DNA of 64,000 nucleotides from Sinorhizobium sp. A49 (GTDB taxonomy: Bacteria > Pseudomonadota > Alphaproteobacteria > Rhizobiales > Rhizobiaceae), in assembly GCF_002002725.1 (NCBI RefSeq), contig NZ_MUNW01000080.1:1-64000 (forward strand). Direction: 5' to 3'. The translations under genes were made by a program, and so were the position numbers. The notes under the pieces are model-generated. The model saw only the letters and a program-made list of their open reading frames with translations. It was not told the origin of the DNA and did no database searches. Shown piece after piece: positions 15,440 through 23,139 of the stretch. Numbering within the stretch: the first letter of the stretch is position 1; each line of letters opens with the position of its first letter.

Positions 15440-17068
15440 CTATTGCTTGCCGGCGCTCGACAGCTTGTTCATCACGTCGTCGAGGTTGAAGCTCGCGGGC
15501 TTCTGGCGGATCGGGAATTCCTGGAAACTCGAAAGCCAGTTCGCCACGATCGCCTGCGATGGCACGACGACGAAGGACCGATCGAAGAACCACTTTTCGT
15601 ATTCCATCGACTCGTCACCGCGCTCGAAAGGATCGGAGCGCAGGTTGAAGAGCTTGGGTGCCCGCAAGGTGGTGAACTCGTCGCGCCAGACGCCGATGCC
15701 GGTGCTCATCTGCGCCTTGAACACCACCTTCCAGTCCTGGAAGCGAACGGCGACCAGTTCGCCATCGTCGTTCCAGTAGAGGAATTCGCGCCTCGGCCCG
15801 TCCTTCACCTCGCCGCGGAAGAAGGGCATGAGGTTGTTGCCGTCGAGATGCACCTTGAAGGTCTTGGTGCCGGCCTGATAGCCGGCCTTGCATTTCTCGA
15901 CGATATCCGGCTCGCCGGCGGCCGCGCAGAAGGTCGGGATGAAATCGTAGTGCGAGGCGATGTCGTTGTAGACGGTGTTCGGCTTGATGACGCCAGGCCA
16001 GCGGATGCAGGTCGGCACGCGGTAGCCGCCTTCCCAGTTGGTGGCCTTTTCGCCGCGGAAGGGGGTGTTGCCGCCATCCGGCCAGGTCATCACCTCGGCG
16101 CCGTTGTCGGTGGTGTAGACGACGATGGTGTTTTCCACGAGGCCGAGATCGTCGAGCTTCTTCAAGAGCTGGCCGACCATGCCGTCATGCTCGACCATGC
16201 CGTCGGCATAGATGCCCTTGCCGGTCTTGCCTGCGGACTCGGGCTTCAGGTGGGTGTTGACGTGCATGCGGGTGGAGTTGAAGTAGCAGAACCAGGGCTT
16301 CTGGGCATTGTGCTGGCGATCGATGAAATCGAGCGCCGCGGTCAGGAATTCTTCGTCGACCGTTTCCATGCGCTTCTTGGTCAGCGCGCCGGTGTCTTCG
16401 ATCCGGCCATCGGCATAGGAGTGGATGACGCCGCGCGGGCCGAAGCGTTTGCGGAATTCGGGGCTCTTCGGATAATCCGGGTTCTCCGGCTCTTCCTCGG
16501 CGTTGAGATGGTAGAGGTTGCCGAAGAACTCGTCGAAGCCGTGATTGGTGGGCAGGAACTCGTCCTTGTCGCCCAGGTGGTTCTTGCCGAATTGGCCGGT
16601 GGCGTAGCCTTGGGCCTTGAGGAGCTCGGCGACCGTCGGGTCCTCCGGCTGCAGGCCGACATCGGCGCCGGGCAGGCCGACCTTGGTGAGGCCGGTGCGG
16701 ATCGGCGACTGACCGGTGATGAAGGCGGCGCGGCCGGCCGTGCAGCTCTGCTCGCCATACCAGTCGGTAAACATTGCGCCTTCGTTGCCGATACGGTCGA
16801 TGTTGGGCGTGCGATAGCCCATCATGCCGCGGTGGTAGATGCTCGGGTTGAACCAGCCGATATCGTCGCCCATGATCATGAGGATGTTCGGCTTGGCGCC
16901 GCCGGCGGCCGGCTGGGTGGATTGCTGCGCGGCTGCCGGCGTTGCCCCGCCTGAAGTGGTCAGCGCCGCTGCCGCCAGCGCGCTGCCGGCAAGCAGGAGG
17001 TTGCGTCGGCTGACGCCAAGGGGGTGCCCGTTCTGCTGCTGATCGTCGTCTTCGGGATGCATGCTCAT
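15440..17068 (-). CDS. TAT-exported sulfatase (arylsulfatase family), paralogue 1
   Basis: A 542-residue alkaline-phosphatase-superfamily hydrolase. The twin-arginine signal is VSRRNLLLAG (residues 19-28). The catalytic site C109-T-A-G-R is the C-x-[A/P]-x-R motif in which Cys is converted to formylglycine; metal ligands include MGDDIG (68-69), and TTDNGAE. Further conserved blocks are GYATGQFGKNHLGD and FNSTRMHV. It should cleave sulfate esters in the periplasm. ATG 17068 has GGAGAAAG upstream. Neighbours are a GST (convergent) and an aminotransferase (divergent). Two paralogues lie at 23140 and 36814, and a near-palindrome GATGTAACGGTAACATC lies 98 bp upstream. No formylglycine-generating enzyme is in the window. 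Confidence 0.93.
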   Translation of the reverse strand: MSMHPEDDDQQQNGHPLGVSRRNLLLAGSALAAAALTTSGGATPAAAQQSTQPAAGGAKPNILMIMGDDIGWFNPSIYHRGMMGYRTPNIDRIGNEGAMFTDWYGEQSCTAGRAAFITGQSPIRTGLTKVGLPGADVGLQPEDPTVAELLKAQGYATGQFGKNHLGDKDEFLPTNHGFDEFFGNLYHLNAEEEPENPDYPKSPEFRKRFGPRGVIHSYADGRIEDTGALTKKRMETVDEEFLTAALDFIDRQHNAQKPWFCYFNSTRMHVNTHLKPESAGKTGKGIYADGMVEHDGMVGQLLKKLDDLGLVENTIVVYTTDNGAEVMTWPDGGNTPFRGEKATNWEGGYRVPTCIRWPGVIKPNTVYNDIASHYDFIPTFCAAAGEPDIVEKCKAGYQAGTKTFKVHLDGNNLMPFFRGEVKDGPRREFLYWNDDGELVAVRFQDWKVVFKAQMSTGIGVWRDEFTTLRAPKLFNLRSDPFERGDESMEYEKWFFDRSFVVVPSQAIVANWLSSFQEFPIRQKPASFNLDDVMNKLSSAGKQ

Positions 17069-17165
17069 GTCGTCTTTCTCCGTCATTGAAGGGGGAGGGA
17101 ATGCGGCCTGGGGTCTGCAATCGATGGCTCGCAGAAGTCTGCGCCCTGTGCGTGGGGCGAACAAG

Positions 17166-17182
17166 GATGTAACGGTAACATC
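17166..17182. promoter_or_regulatory. Imperfect palindrome upstream of sulfatase 1
   Basis: GATGTAACGGTAACATC is symmetrical except at two inner positions (GATGT-A-AC-G-GT-A-ACATC). It shares the core GTAAC-N-GT(A/T)AC with the perfect palindrome upstream of sulfatase 2 (22946). It lies in the divergent region between the sulfatase and the aminotransferase and could be a regulator site for either gene. The rest of the 335-bp intergenic region shows nothing else recognisable. Confidence 0.4.
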
Positions 17183-17403
17183 AGGGCTACGAAGGCCCGC
17201 CTTGCGCGGTGGAGCAACGGATTACGCGACGTTATCCAATTGACCTTAAGTGAGACGCTGTACGGACAGAATTTGCTGCCGATTTAGGTCAATAACGTTG
17301 ACATAAATTAGCCGCCGTGATCCTGTCGAAGGACAAAGACAATGAATGCGGAATGCAGCCCGAAGGCGCTGTCCGCTGCAAAAATCCTTGAGGAAACGAC
17401 CCA

Positions 17404-18633
17404 ATGCTCGACTGGGACCATATATTCGCGACGCGCTCCAGCCGGATGCGCGCCTCGGAAATCCGCGAACTGTTGAAACTGCTCGACCGCCCCGACATCA
17501 TCTCGTTTGCCGGCGGCATTCCCGATCCCGAGCTGTTTCCCGACGTGGAGTTCAAGGATGCCTATGCGGAGATCTTCTCCGGCCCGGCCGTCAGCGCCGC
17601 CTTGCAGTATTCGGTCAGCGAAGGCTACAAGCCGCTGCGCGAGTGGCTCGCCAAGCAGATGGAAAAGATCGGCATTCCCGCCGGTGTCGACAACATCTTC
17701 ATCACCTCGGGTTCGCAGCAGGGCCTCGACTATATCGGCAAGCTGTTCCTGTCGCCCAACGACACGGCGCTTGTGACCTGGCCGACCTATCTCGGCGCGC
17801 TGCAGGCCTTCAACGCCTATGAGCCGCATTACGACCAGCTGAATCCGGGCGGCAACCGCACGCCGGCCGCCTATGCCGAGGCTGCGAAAGCAGCCGGCGG
17901 TCGCGTCAAGTTCGCCTACCTCTCGGCCGACTTCTCCAACCCGACCGGCGAGACGGTGGATCGGGCAGGGCGCGAGCGCGTGCTCGACCTTGCCGAAGAG
18001 CTCGACATCGCCGTCATCGAAGACGCGGCCTACCAGTCGCTGCGCTACGACGGCGAGGCGATCCCGCCGATCCTGGCCTTGGAAATTGCCCGCAAGGGCG
18101 ACATCAATCACACCCGCACCGTCTATTGCGGTTCGTTCTCCAAGACGCTGGCACCGGGCCTGCGCGTCGGCTGGGTCTGCGCCTCGGAAACGGTGATCCG
18201 CAAGCTCGTGCTCCTCAAGCAGGCGGCCGATCTGCATTCCTCGACCATCAACCAGATGGCGATCTGCACGGTTGCCGAGCGTGGTTTCGACGCCCAGGTC
18301 GCCAAGATCCACAGGGTCTACAAGCATCGCCGCAGCGCCATGCTGGCAGCCCTTGAGAAGTACATGCCCGCAGGCGTGACCTGGACCAAGCCCGAAGGCG
18401 GCATGTTCGTCTGGGTGACGCTGCCCAAGGGCATGGACGGCACCGCGCTTCTCGCCAAATCGCTGGAGACAGCCAAGGTCGCCTTCGTGCCCGGCCGCGC
18501 CTTCTTTGCCGATGGTTCCGGCGAGAACACGTTGCGTCTCTCCTTCTCCTGCGCCAATGACAAGATGATCGAAGAGGGCATCCGCCGTCTCGGCGATCTC
18601 GTGCGCGGCGAAGCGGCGGCACTGGCCGCCTGA
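17404..18633 (+). CDS. PLP-dependent aminotransferase, class I/II (2-aminoadipate/MocR-like)
   Basis: A 409-residue fold-type I aminotransferase resembling LysN-type 2-aminoadipate transaminases and the catalytic domain of MocR regulators, but without a GntR DNA-binding domain. Key features: ISFAGGIPDPELFP near the start, ITSGSQQGLDYIGKL, SNPTGETVD (Asn binding PLP O3'), DAAYQSLRYDG (Asp to the pyridine nitrogen) and the Schiff-base Lys in YCGSFSKTLAPGLRVGW, with the substrate-carboxylate Arg in NTLRLSFS. Cytosolic; amino-acid donor not determined. GAGGAA precedes ATG 17404. A terminator follows at 18663. Confidence 0.92.
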   Translation: MLDWDHIFATRSSRMRASEIRELLKLLDRPDIISFAGGIPDPELFPDVEFKDAYAEIFSGPAVSAALQYSVSEGYKPLREWLAKQMEKIGIPAGVDNIFITSGSQQGLDYIGKLFLSPNDTALVTWPTYLGALQAFNAYEPHYDQLNPGGNRTPAAYAEAAKAAGGRVKFAYLSADFSNPTGETVDRAGRERVLDLAEELDIAVIEDAAYQSLRYDGEAIPPILALEIARKGDINHTRTVYCGSFSKTLAPGLRVGWVCASETVIRKLVLLKQAADLHSSTINQMAICTVAERGFDAQVAKIHRVYKHRRSAMLAALEKYMPAGVTWTKPEGGMFVWVTLPKGMDGTALLAKSLETAKVAFVPGRAFFADGSGENTLRLSFSCANDKMIEEGIRRLGDLVRGEAAALAA

Positions 18634-18662
18634 TCGCCAGCCATCCGAGGCTCTTCATCGAG

Positions 18663-18694
18663 AGGCGCGGCCGCAGCAGCGGGCGCGCCTTTTC
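18663..18694 (+). terminator. Terminator after the aminotransferase
   Basis: AGGCGCG pairs with CGCGCC(T), with a GC-rich loop, followed by TTTTCCTTT. It lies about 30 bp after the stop codon. Confidence 0.6.
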
Positions 18695-18910
18695 CTTTGC
18701 TGTGTTGCGCCCGTTGACCGCAGCGACGAAGCGCTTTCGGCGCGCATTGCACTGGCGCTTCTTGTCGGCTACAAAGGTCGAAATGGCCGGGCACTGTCCG
18801 GCCACGTAAGCGTTAACGTCACTCAACGCGTATGATCGAACGGTTCTCAGGCCTCGATCTGCGCGACTGTGTCCTGCGGATCGAGATCTACGAGCCCCCA
18901 AAGGATACCG

Positions 18911-19681
18911 ATGGATACCCTTAACACCTCCGCTGACAATGCAACGCCCCCACGGATCGAGCGCGTGCGCCACGAGCTCAAGCGACGTTCGCTTGTGGTC
19001 ACCGAGGCCGAGCGCATTACGCCCGGCATGCTGCGCATCACGCTTGCGGGCGATGACCTTGCCGACTTCGTCAGCCTTGGGGCCGATGATCACGTCAAGA
19101 TCCTGGTGCCGGCGGCCGACGGCACCGAGGAGCGGCGGGATTACACGCCGCGCCGCTACGACACTGCCGCCCGCACGCTGGTGATCGATTTCGCCTTGCA
19201 CGAGGCCGGGCCGATCACCCAATGGGCTGTCAACGCCCGCCCGGGCGACGCCTTGAACATTGCCGGCCCGCGCGGTTCGGCCGTCATTTCCAATGTCGAG
19301 CGCTGGCTCCTGATCGGCGACGAAACGGCGCTGCCGGCAATCGGCCGACGCATCGAGGAGGCTGGCGCAGGCGCCCGCATTACCAGCATCACTGCGATCA
19401 CCGACGCCGCCGAGCAACAGGCGTTCGACACGAAGGCCGAGCTCACATGCCACTGGGCCTATCGCCCGCTGCATCAGGCGACGGATGCTGCCGCGCTTCT
19501 CGCCGTCCTGCGCTCCGTCGTCATCGAGCCGAACACCTTCATCTGGGTCGCGGCTGAAGCCACGGTGACGCGGGCGATCCGCGCGCATCTGACCGAGGAA
19601 CGGGGCTATCCGCTCTCCTGGATCAAGGCATCGGGGTACTGGGTGAAAGGCAAGGCTGACAGCACCGAGAAGTTCGAATAG
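18911..19681 (+). CDS. Siderophore-interacting protein (NADPH-dependent ferric-siderophore reductase)
   Basis: A 256-residue cytosolic flavoprotein of the ViuB/SIP family that reduces ferric siderophores to release iron. The FAD-binding signature is RDYTPRRYD, followed by VIDFALHEAGPITQWAVNARPGD and IAGPRGS, and the NAD(P)H domain opens with WLLIGDETALPAIGRRIEE. The C-terminal SWIKASGYWVKGK is characteristic. ATG 18911 follows AAAGGAT. There are no siderophore uptake genes adjacent; the iron ABC importer at 52986 is far away. I found no clear iron-regulator box. Confidence 0.93.
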   Translation: MDTLNTSADNATPPRIERVRHELKRRSLVVTEAERITPGMLRITLAGDDLADFVSLGADDHVKILVPAADGTEERRDYTPRRYDTAARTLVIDFALHEAGPITQWAVNARPGDALNIAGPRGSAVISNVERWLLIGDETALPAIGRRIEEAGAGARITSITAITDAAEQQAFDTKAELTCHWAYRPLHQATDAAALLAVLRSVVIEPNTFIWVAAEATVTRAIRAHLTEERGYPLSWIKASGYWVKGKADSTEKFE

Positions 19682-19805
19682 CCGGTGTTGCGGCATGATG
19701 GCTGGCGTTCCGCAAGGCGCGCCACCGTCATCGCCGGCGGCAAGGTCTGCAGATCGAAGGTCGCGGGGCGGAGATTGTTCCGTTTTGATCGGTCGGGCGG
19801 CGCGA

Positions 19806-20174
19806 TCAGGCTGCGCCTGCGAGCTTGACGCGAAGTTCATCGAAATCCCGCACGAACCAGAGGGCATCGCCCTTGTTGGTTTCGCGCACGAAGTCGCGCA
19901 GCGCCTTGCTGCCTTCGAGCGCTTCAGAGATGTCGCCGACGATGGCGCATTTCATACGGTAGTTGACGAACTTCTGGAAAACCTCGCCGGCAACGCGGGT
20001 GCTGAGATCGAGAAAATCCGGGCCGAGGCGTGCGACCGGGATCGCGAGCATATCGGCCGTGTGGGCCCAGGCATCGCCAAGAAAATCGTTGGCGTCGCCT
20101 GCTGCCCTGAGCGGTGTGCCTTCGTCGGCGCATTGCAGGATGCGCGTGTTTGCGATTTCGATGAGCTGTTCCAT
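19806..20174 (-). CDS. DUF4180-family protein
   Basis: A 122-residue protein that fits the DUF4180 pattern: a central helix-turn segment FQKFVNYRMKCAIVGDIS followed by ALRDFVRETNKGDALWFV near the C-terminus. The N-terminal half (NDFLGDAWAHTADMLAIPV) also matches the family. The fold is reminiscent of STAS-like or SpoIIAA-like proteins, but its role is unknown. Soluble, no signal. It stands alone. Confidence 0.82.
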   Translation of the reverse strand: MEQLIEIANTRILQCADEGTPLRAAGDANDFLGDAWAHTADMLAIPVARLGPDFLDLSTRVAGEVFQKFVNYRMKCAIVGDISEALEGSKALRDFVRETNKGDALWFVRDFDELRVKLAGAA

Positions 20175-20487
20175 GGCACTGGGATAGCGTGGAGAAATCG
20201 GGATTGCAATTCATAGATGTGGTGTGGAGTGAGCTGCCGCCGTGGCCCTCGCGTGAAAAATGACGCCAGGGCTGATAGGCACTAAATTATGCAGCAGTCT
20301 GCTCTTTGACAACGCGGCTTGTCCGGAATGCACGGCAGATGCCGCGAGCCATTGTCGCTTGACCGCATCCTTTGGCGTGGCCATTCTGGTTACGTTCGGA
20401 AGACGCGCCGGAAGCGGCCATCGCGGCCAGCGACGACAGTTGGGCGCCGGTCTGGCGATCGTGCCGTGATCGCAGGAGGATGTTCCA
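20175..20487. other. Intergenic region between divergent genes
   Basis: About 310 bp without a supported gene. It carries the start regions of the DUF4180 gene and of the phosphoesterase gene, whose AGGAGG lies just before 20488. No repeat or strong hairpin was recognised. Confidence 0.35.
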
Positions 20488-21183
20488 ATGAGCTTGACTC
20501 GCTCTCTCTTTCTGGCCGCCGTCATTTCGCTGATGGCGACGGCGGGGCGATCTGAAGACCGCCTCATCGCGATCGATGTGCTGTTGCAGCCAGATGGCGT
20601 GATGCTTGAAAGGGCAGCCGACTGGAATGCGAGGATGCGCGAGCAAAGTCCGGAGGGTTTTGAGCTGGACGACGAACACGCCCCTCATATCACGCTCGTC
20701 CAACGTTTCGTCGCCGAGAGCGATTTGGGCTCGTTGCTTGCTGCAGTCGAGCAGGTCAGGTCGAAATTCAACCCTGCCGCGATGCACATGACGGCAACCG
20801 GCCTCTATCACATACCTTCCGGCAAAATTGGTCTCGCGGGGATCGTCGTGGAGCCGTCCGACGAGCTGAAGTCGCTGCAGGGGGCCGTGATAGATGCGGT
20901 CAATCGCTTCGCGCGGCCGGGCGGCGGCGCATCAGCCTTCATGCCCGACACAACAGGAACGCCGTTTGACCCGCAACTGTTCAAGTATGTGGAAACGTTT
21001 GTTCCGAACCAGACTGGCGACAAGTTCAATCCGCACGTCACCATCGGCATCGCGCCGCTTGGGTGGCTTGAGGACGTTGAGAAACAGTCCTTCAGCACCT
21101 TTACGTTCGGGGCAGAAGGCATCGCCGTGTATCAGCTGGGGAATTTCGGCACCGCTTCCAAGCGCCTGGACAGCAACAGGTAG
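20488..21183 (+). CDS. Periplasmic 2H phosphoesterase (LigT/CPDase superfamily)
   Basis: A 231-residue protein with signal peptide (cleavage near ATAGRS, residue 22) and the two H-x-T/S motifs of 2H phosphoesterases: PHITL (about residue 66) and PHVTIG (about 187). The cytosolic family members act on 2',5' or cyclic phosphodiester bonds of RNA; this one is predicted to be exported, so a periplasmic cyclic phosphodiester substrate is possible but unproven. AGGAGG stands before ATG 20488. Monocistronic, convergent with the OMP gene. Confidence 0.85.
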   Translation: MSLTRSLFLAAVISLMATAGRSEDRLIAIDVLLQPDGVMLERAADWNARMREQSPEGFELDDEHAPHITLVQRFVAESDLGSLLAAVEQVRSKFNPAAMHMTATGLYHIPSGKIGLAGIVVEPSDELKSLQGAVIDAVNRFARPGGGASAFMPDTTGTPFDPQLFKYVETFVPNQTGDKFNPHVTIGIAPLGWLEDVEKQSFSTFTFGAEGIAVYQLGNFGTASKRLDSNR

Positions 21184-21269
21184 TCCGCTGCGGAACAGTG
21201 GCATCGGCCTGACCTGCTGTCGAGACCGGGCATTTTCACGAAAAGCTCTGCTCTTTGCGCAAACGGCAA

Positions 21270-21304
21270 GAAAAACGCCGCGCCTCGGAGGGAGACGCGG
21301 CGCG
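21270..21304 (-). terminator. Rho-independent terminator of the OMP gene
   Basis: On the minus strand CGCCGCG (21302-21296) pairs with CGCGGCG (21282-21276) and is followed by TTTTTCTT. It lies about 40 bp after the OMP stop codon. Confidence 0.85.
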
Positions 21305-21339
21305 AGCCAAAGGCCAAAAAGGCTTTCGGTGGGGCAGGA

Positions 21340-21984
21340 TTAGAACTTCACGCCGATACCGACGGTGAACTGGTGCTGGTCGAGATCGACCTTGACGTCT
21401 TCGATCGTCTTGCTGCCGAAGTCGTTGAAGCGGTATTCGGCGCGGGCGAAGATGTTGTTGGTGAAGGCGTAGTCAACGCCGGCGCCGACGGTGTAGCCGC
21501 TGAAGGTGCGGTCGACGTCGCCGATGCCCGGGACTTCGATGTAGCCGCTCGTCGCGGTCCAGCCGGCGGTGGTGTAGATGAGCGCGTTGTCGAGGGCGTA
21601 ACCGGCGCGTGCGCGGACCGAGCCGGCGAGGTCGGTGCCGACCTTCACGTCGGTGCCGAAGATGTCGTACTTGTTGTCGTTCCAGTTGTAGGTCAGATCG
21701 CCTTCAGCGCCGATGACCCAATCGCCGAACTGGTAGTTGTAGCCGACGAAGCCGCTGATGAGGCCGCCGTTGAAGTCTTCGTTGACGCTTGCGCCCGGGA
21801 CGCTGAACTTGCCGTCCAGCCAGCCGCCGCCGCCCTGAACGCCGAGGTAACCGCCGGTCCAGGTGAACGCCTCGGCTGCCTGCGCTTCCGGAGCGGGCGC
21901 GATATCCGCAACGGCGTCGGCTGCGACGGCCGGTGCTGCGAGTGCTGCCAGGATGGCGGCTGAAAGGATAAGCTTATGCGACAT
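21340..21984 (-). CDS. Omp25/RopB-like outer membrane beta-barrel protein
   Basis: A 214-residue protein with signal peptide ending APAVAADA, an Ala/Pro/Glu-rich linker, then an eight-stranded barrel of about 170 residues: FTWTGGYLGVQGGGGW, GGLISGFVGYNYQFGDWVIGAEGDL, VRARAGYALDNALIYTTAGW, ARAEYRFNDFGS, and the C-terminal strand HQFTVGIGVKF ending in Phe, the outer-membrane insertion signal. It belongs with Brucella Omp25/Omp31 and Rhizobium RopB proteins that stabilise the envelope. A strong terminator follows; the gene is monocistronic. Confidence 0.93.
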   Translation of the reverse strand: MSHKLILSAAILAALAAPAVAADAVADIAPAPEAQAAEAFTWTGGYLGVQGGGGWLDGKFSVPGASVNEDFNGGLISGFVGYNYQFGDWVIGAEGDLTYNWNDNKYDIFGTDVKVGTDLAGSVRARAGYALDNALIYTTAGWTATSGYIEVPGIGDVDRTFSGYTVGAGVDYAFTNNIFARAEYRFNDFGSKTIEDVKVDLDQHQFTVGIGVKF

Positions 21985-22217
21985 GTCAATGCTCCGTAGA
22001 ATCTGGCACCACTTATGCGGTGCACGCTTCTAGCAAGCAGTGATCAGGGTTGCTGTCACAAATTTATCACAGAATGCAACTTCAAGTTAGGTGAATTTTC
22101 TCCGTCGGCGATGCGCGCTTATAAAGCTTTGTATCCATTTGTGTTTCAATGTATTATAATTGCTTCATATTTGCTGATTTCCGGCGTGCGGCAAAATCTC
22201 ACATTGTCCACTTTGGC

Positions 22218-22724
22218 TTACTGGAGGTTGTGGCTTACGCCTTCATCGAATCGCGGATCTCTAGGGCTGGGCCAGACGTTGCTGCCGGCAAGGCCGAGAC
22301 GGAGCACGGTTTCGCTGCCGATGATCTGGCCGGTCTCGCGAAAGCCGACGCGCTGATAAAGCGCATGGGCGCGAGGGTTGTCCGGGTAGACGCCGAGATA
22401 GATCGCGTCGCATCCGGGGATGGCTGCCATCGTCTCGACCAAGGCGGCGAGCGCCTTGCCGCCAAACCCCTTGGCCTGATGGCGGGCGTCGATCATCAGG
22501 CGGTAGATCCAGTGGTTGCCGTCATCAGGGTCGAGCGCGTACATGGCAAAGCCGACGGGGTGGCCCTCGGCCATGATGGCAACGCCGATGCATTCCGGGC
22601 GCTCCGCCAGTTCCTCCAGAGATTCATCATTGCTGGCGATGAAATCCATCTGGCTTTCATCGACCGTCAGATTGCGAATGGCATCAGCTTCGACAGCCTC
22701 GGCCGGCAGCAGGGATATCGGCAT
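22218..22724 (-). CDS. GNAT-family N-acetyltransferase
   Basis: A 168-residue enzyme with the GNAT fold: VGFAMYALDPDDGNHWIYRLMID (strands 4-5), the acetyl-CoA pyrophosphate loop ARHQAKGFGGKAL (Q-x-x-G-x-G/A) and the C-terminal LGVYPDNPRAHALYQRVGFRETG. The arrangement is close to SpeG/PaiA-type polyamine or amine acetyltransferases, but the substrate is uncertain. Cytosolic and monocistronic. Confidence 0.9.
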   Translation of the reverse strand: MPISLLPAEAVEADAIRNLTVDESQMDFIASNDESLEELAERPECIGVAIMAEGHPVGFAMYALDPDDGNHWIYRLMIDARHQAKGFGGKALAALVETMAAIPGCDAIYLGVYPDNPRAHALYQRVGFRETGQIIGSETVLRLGLAGSNVWPSPRDPRFDEGVSHNLQ

Positions 22725-23139
22725 TCACGTCCTCTTGGTCGCGGCCTCGCTTTCAATGGCAAGTCTGAAAGCCGGTTTGAAATGACGATGGAGACATCGC
22801 CCATCCGGGCTGCGGAAACATTGCGCGCAGGCGTGATAAGGCGATGTTCGGCATGTCCCATTGCGTGGCACAGCTTCATCGGAGCCGCCTATGGGCCCGC
22901 GCCGCGGCGCTGCGATGCAAAGCGGTCTCGTCGACTAATGGGCGCTACGTAACTGTTACGTACTCCTGAACGGGCGCGCTCGCGTGGTAGTTTTTTCGCG
23001 TGCGGTCGGTGATCGGTCAGCAACAAGAAAACCGGCAATGCGAAGGCGGGCTCAGACAGTTCCCGCGACAATTTCAAGAAGGTTCTCATAGAGGCGTTTC
23101 AGAGCAATCGACTATTGCAGTCCTCACGAACAGGAGACG
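22725..23139. other. Intergenic region upstream of sulfatase 2
   Basis: About 415 bp with no supported gene. It contains the perfect palindrome at 22946 and the ribosome-binding site of the sulfatase. The two flanking genes are divergent, so promoters for both lie here. Confidence 0.4.
22946..22962. promoter_or_regulatory. Perfect 17-bp palindrome upstream of sulfatase 2
   Basis: TACGTAACTGTTACGTA is a perfect odd-length palindrome, 178 bp before the sulfatase start. Its core GTAAC-T-GTTAC matches the GTAAC-G-GTAAC found upstream of sulfatase 1, which suggests a shared dimeric regulator. It could also act on the divergent acetyltransferase. Confidence 0.5.

Noticed and set aside
15425-16954. 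Long open frame on the plus strand opposite sulfatase 1 (about 509 codons)
   Set aside because: It is a shadow of the sulfatase in the complementary strand: no motifs, a Val/Ala/Gly/Leu-rich composition caused by high GC, and no ribosome-binding site. The same happens at 23086-24501 opposite sulfatase 2.
22946-22962. Palindrome as a LuxR-type or CRP/FNR site
   Set aside because: The half-site GTAAC with a 1-bp spacer does not match the FNR (TTGAT-N4-ATCAA) or CRP consensus. It is kept only as an unassigned operator.
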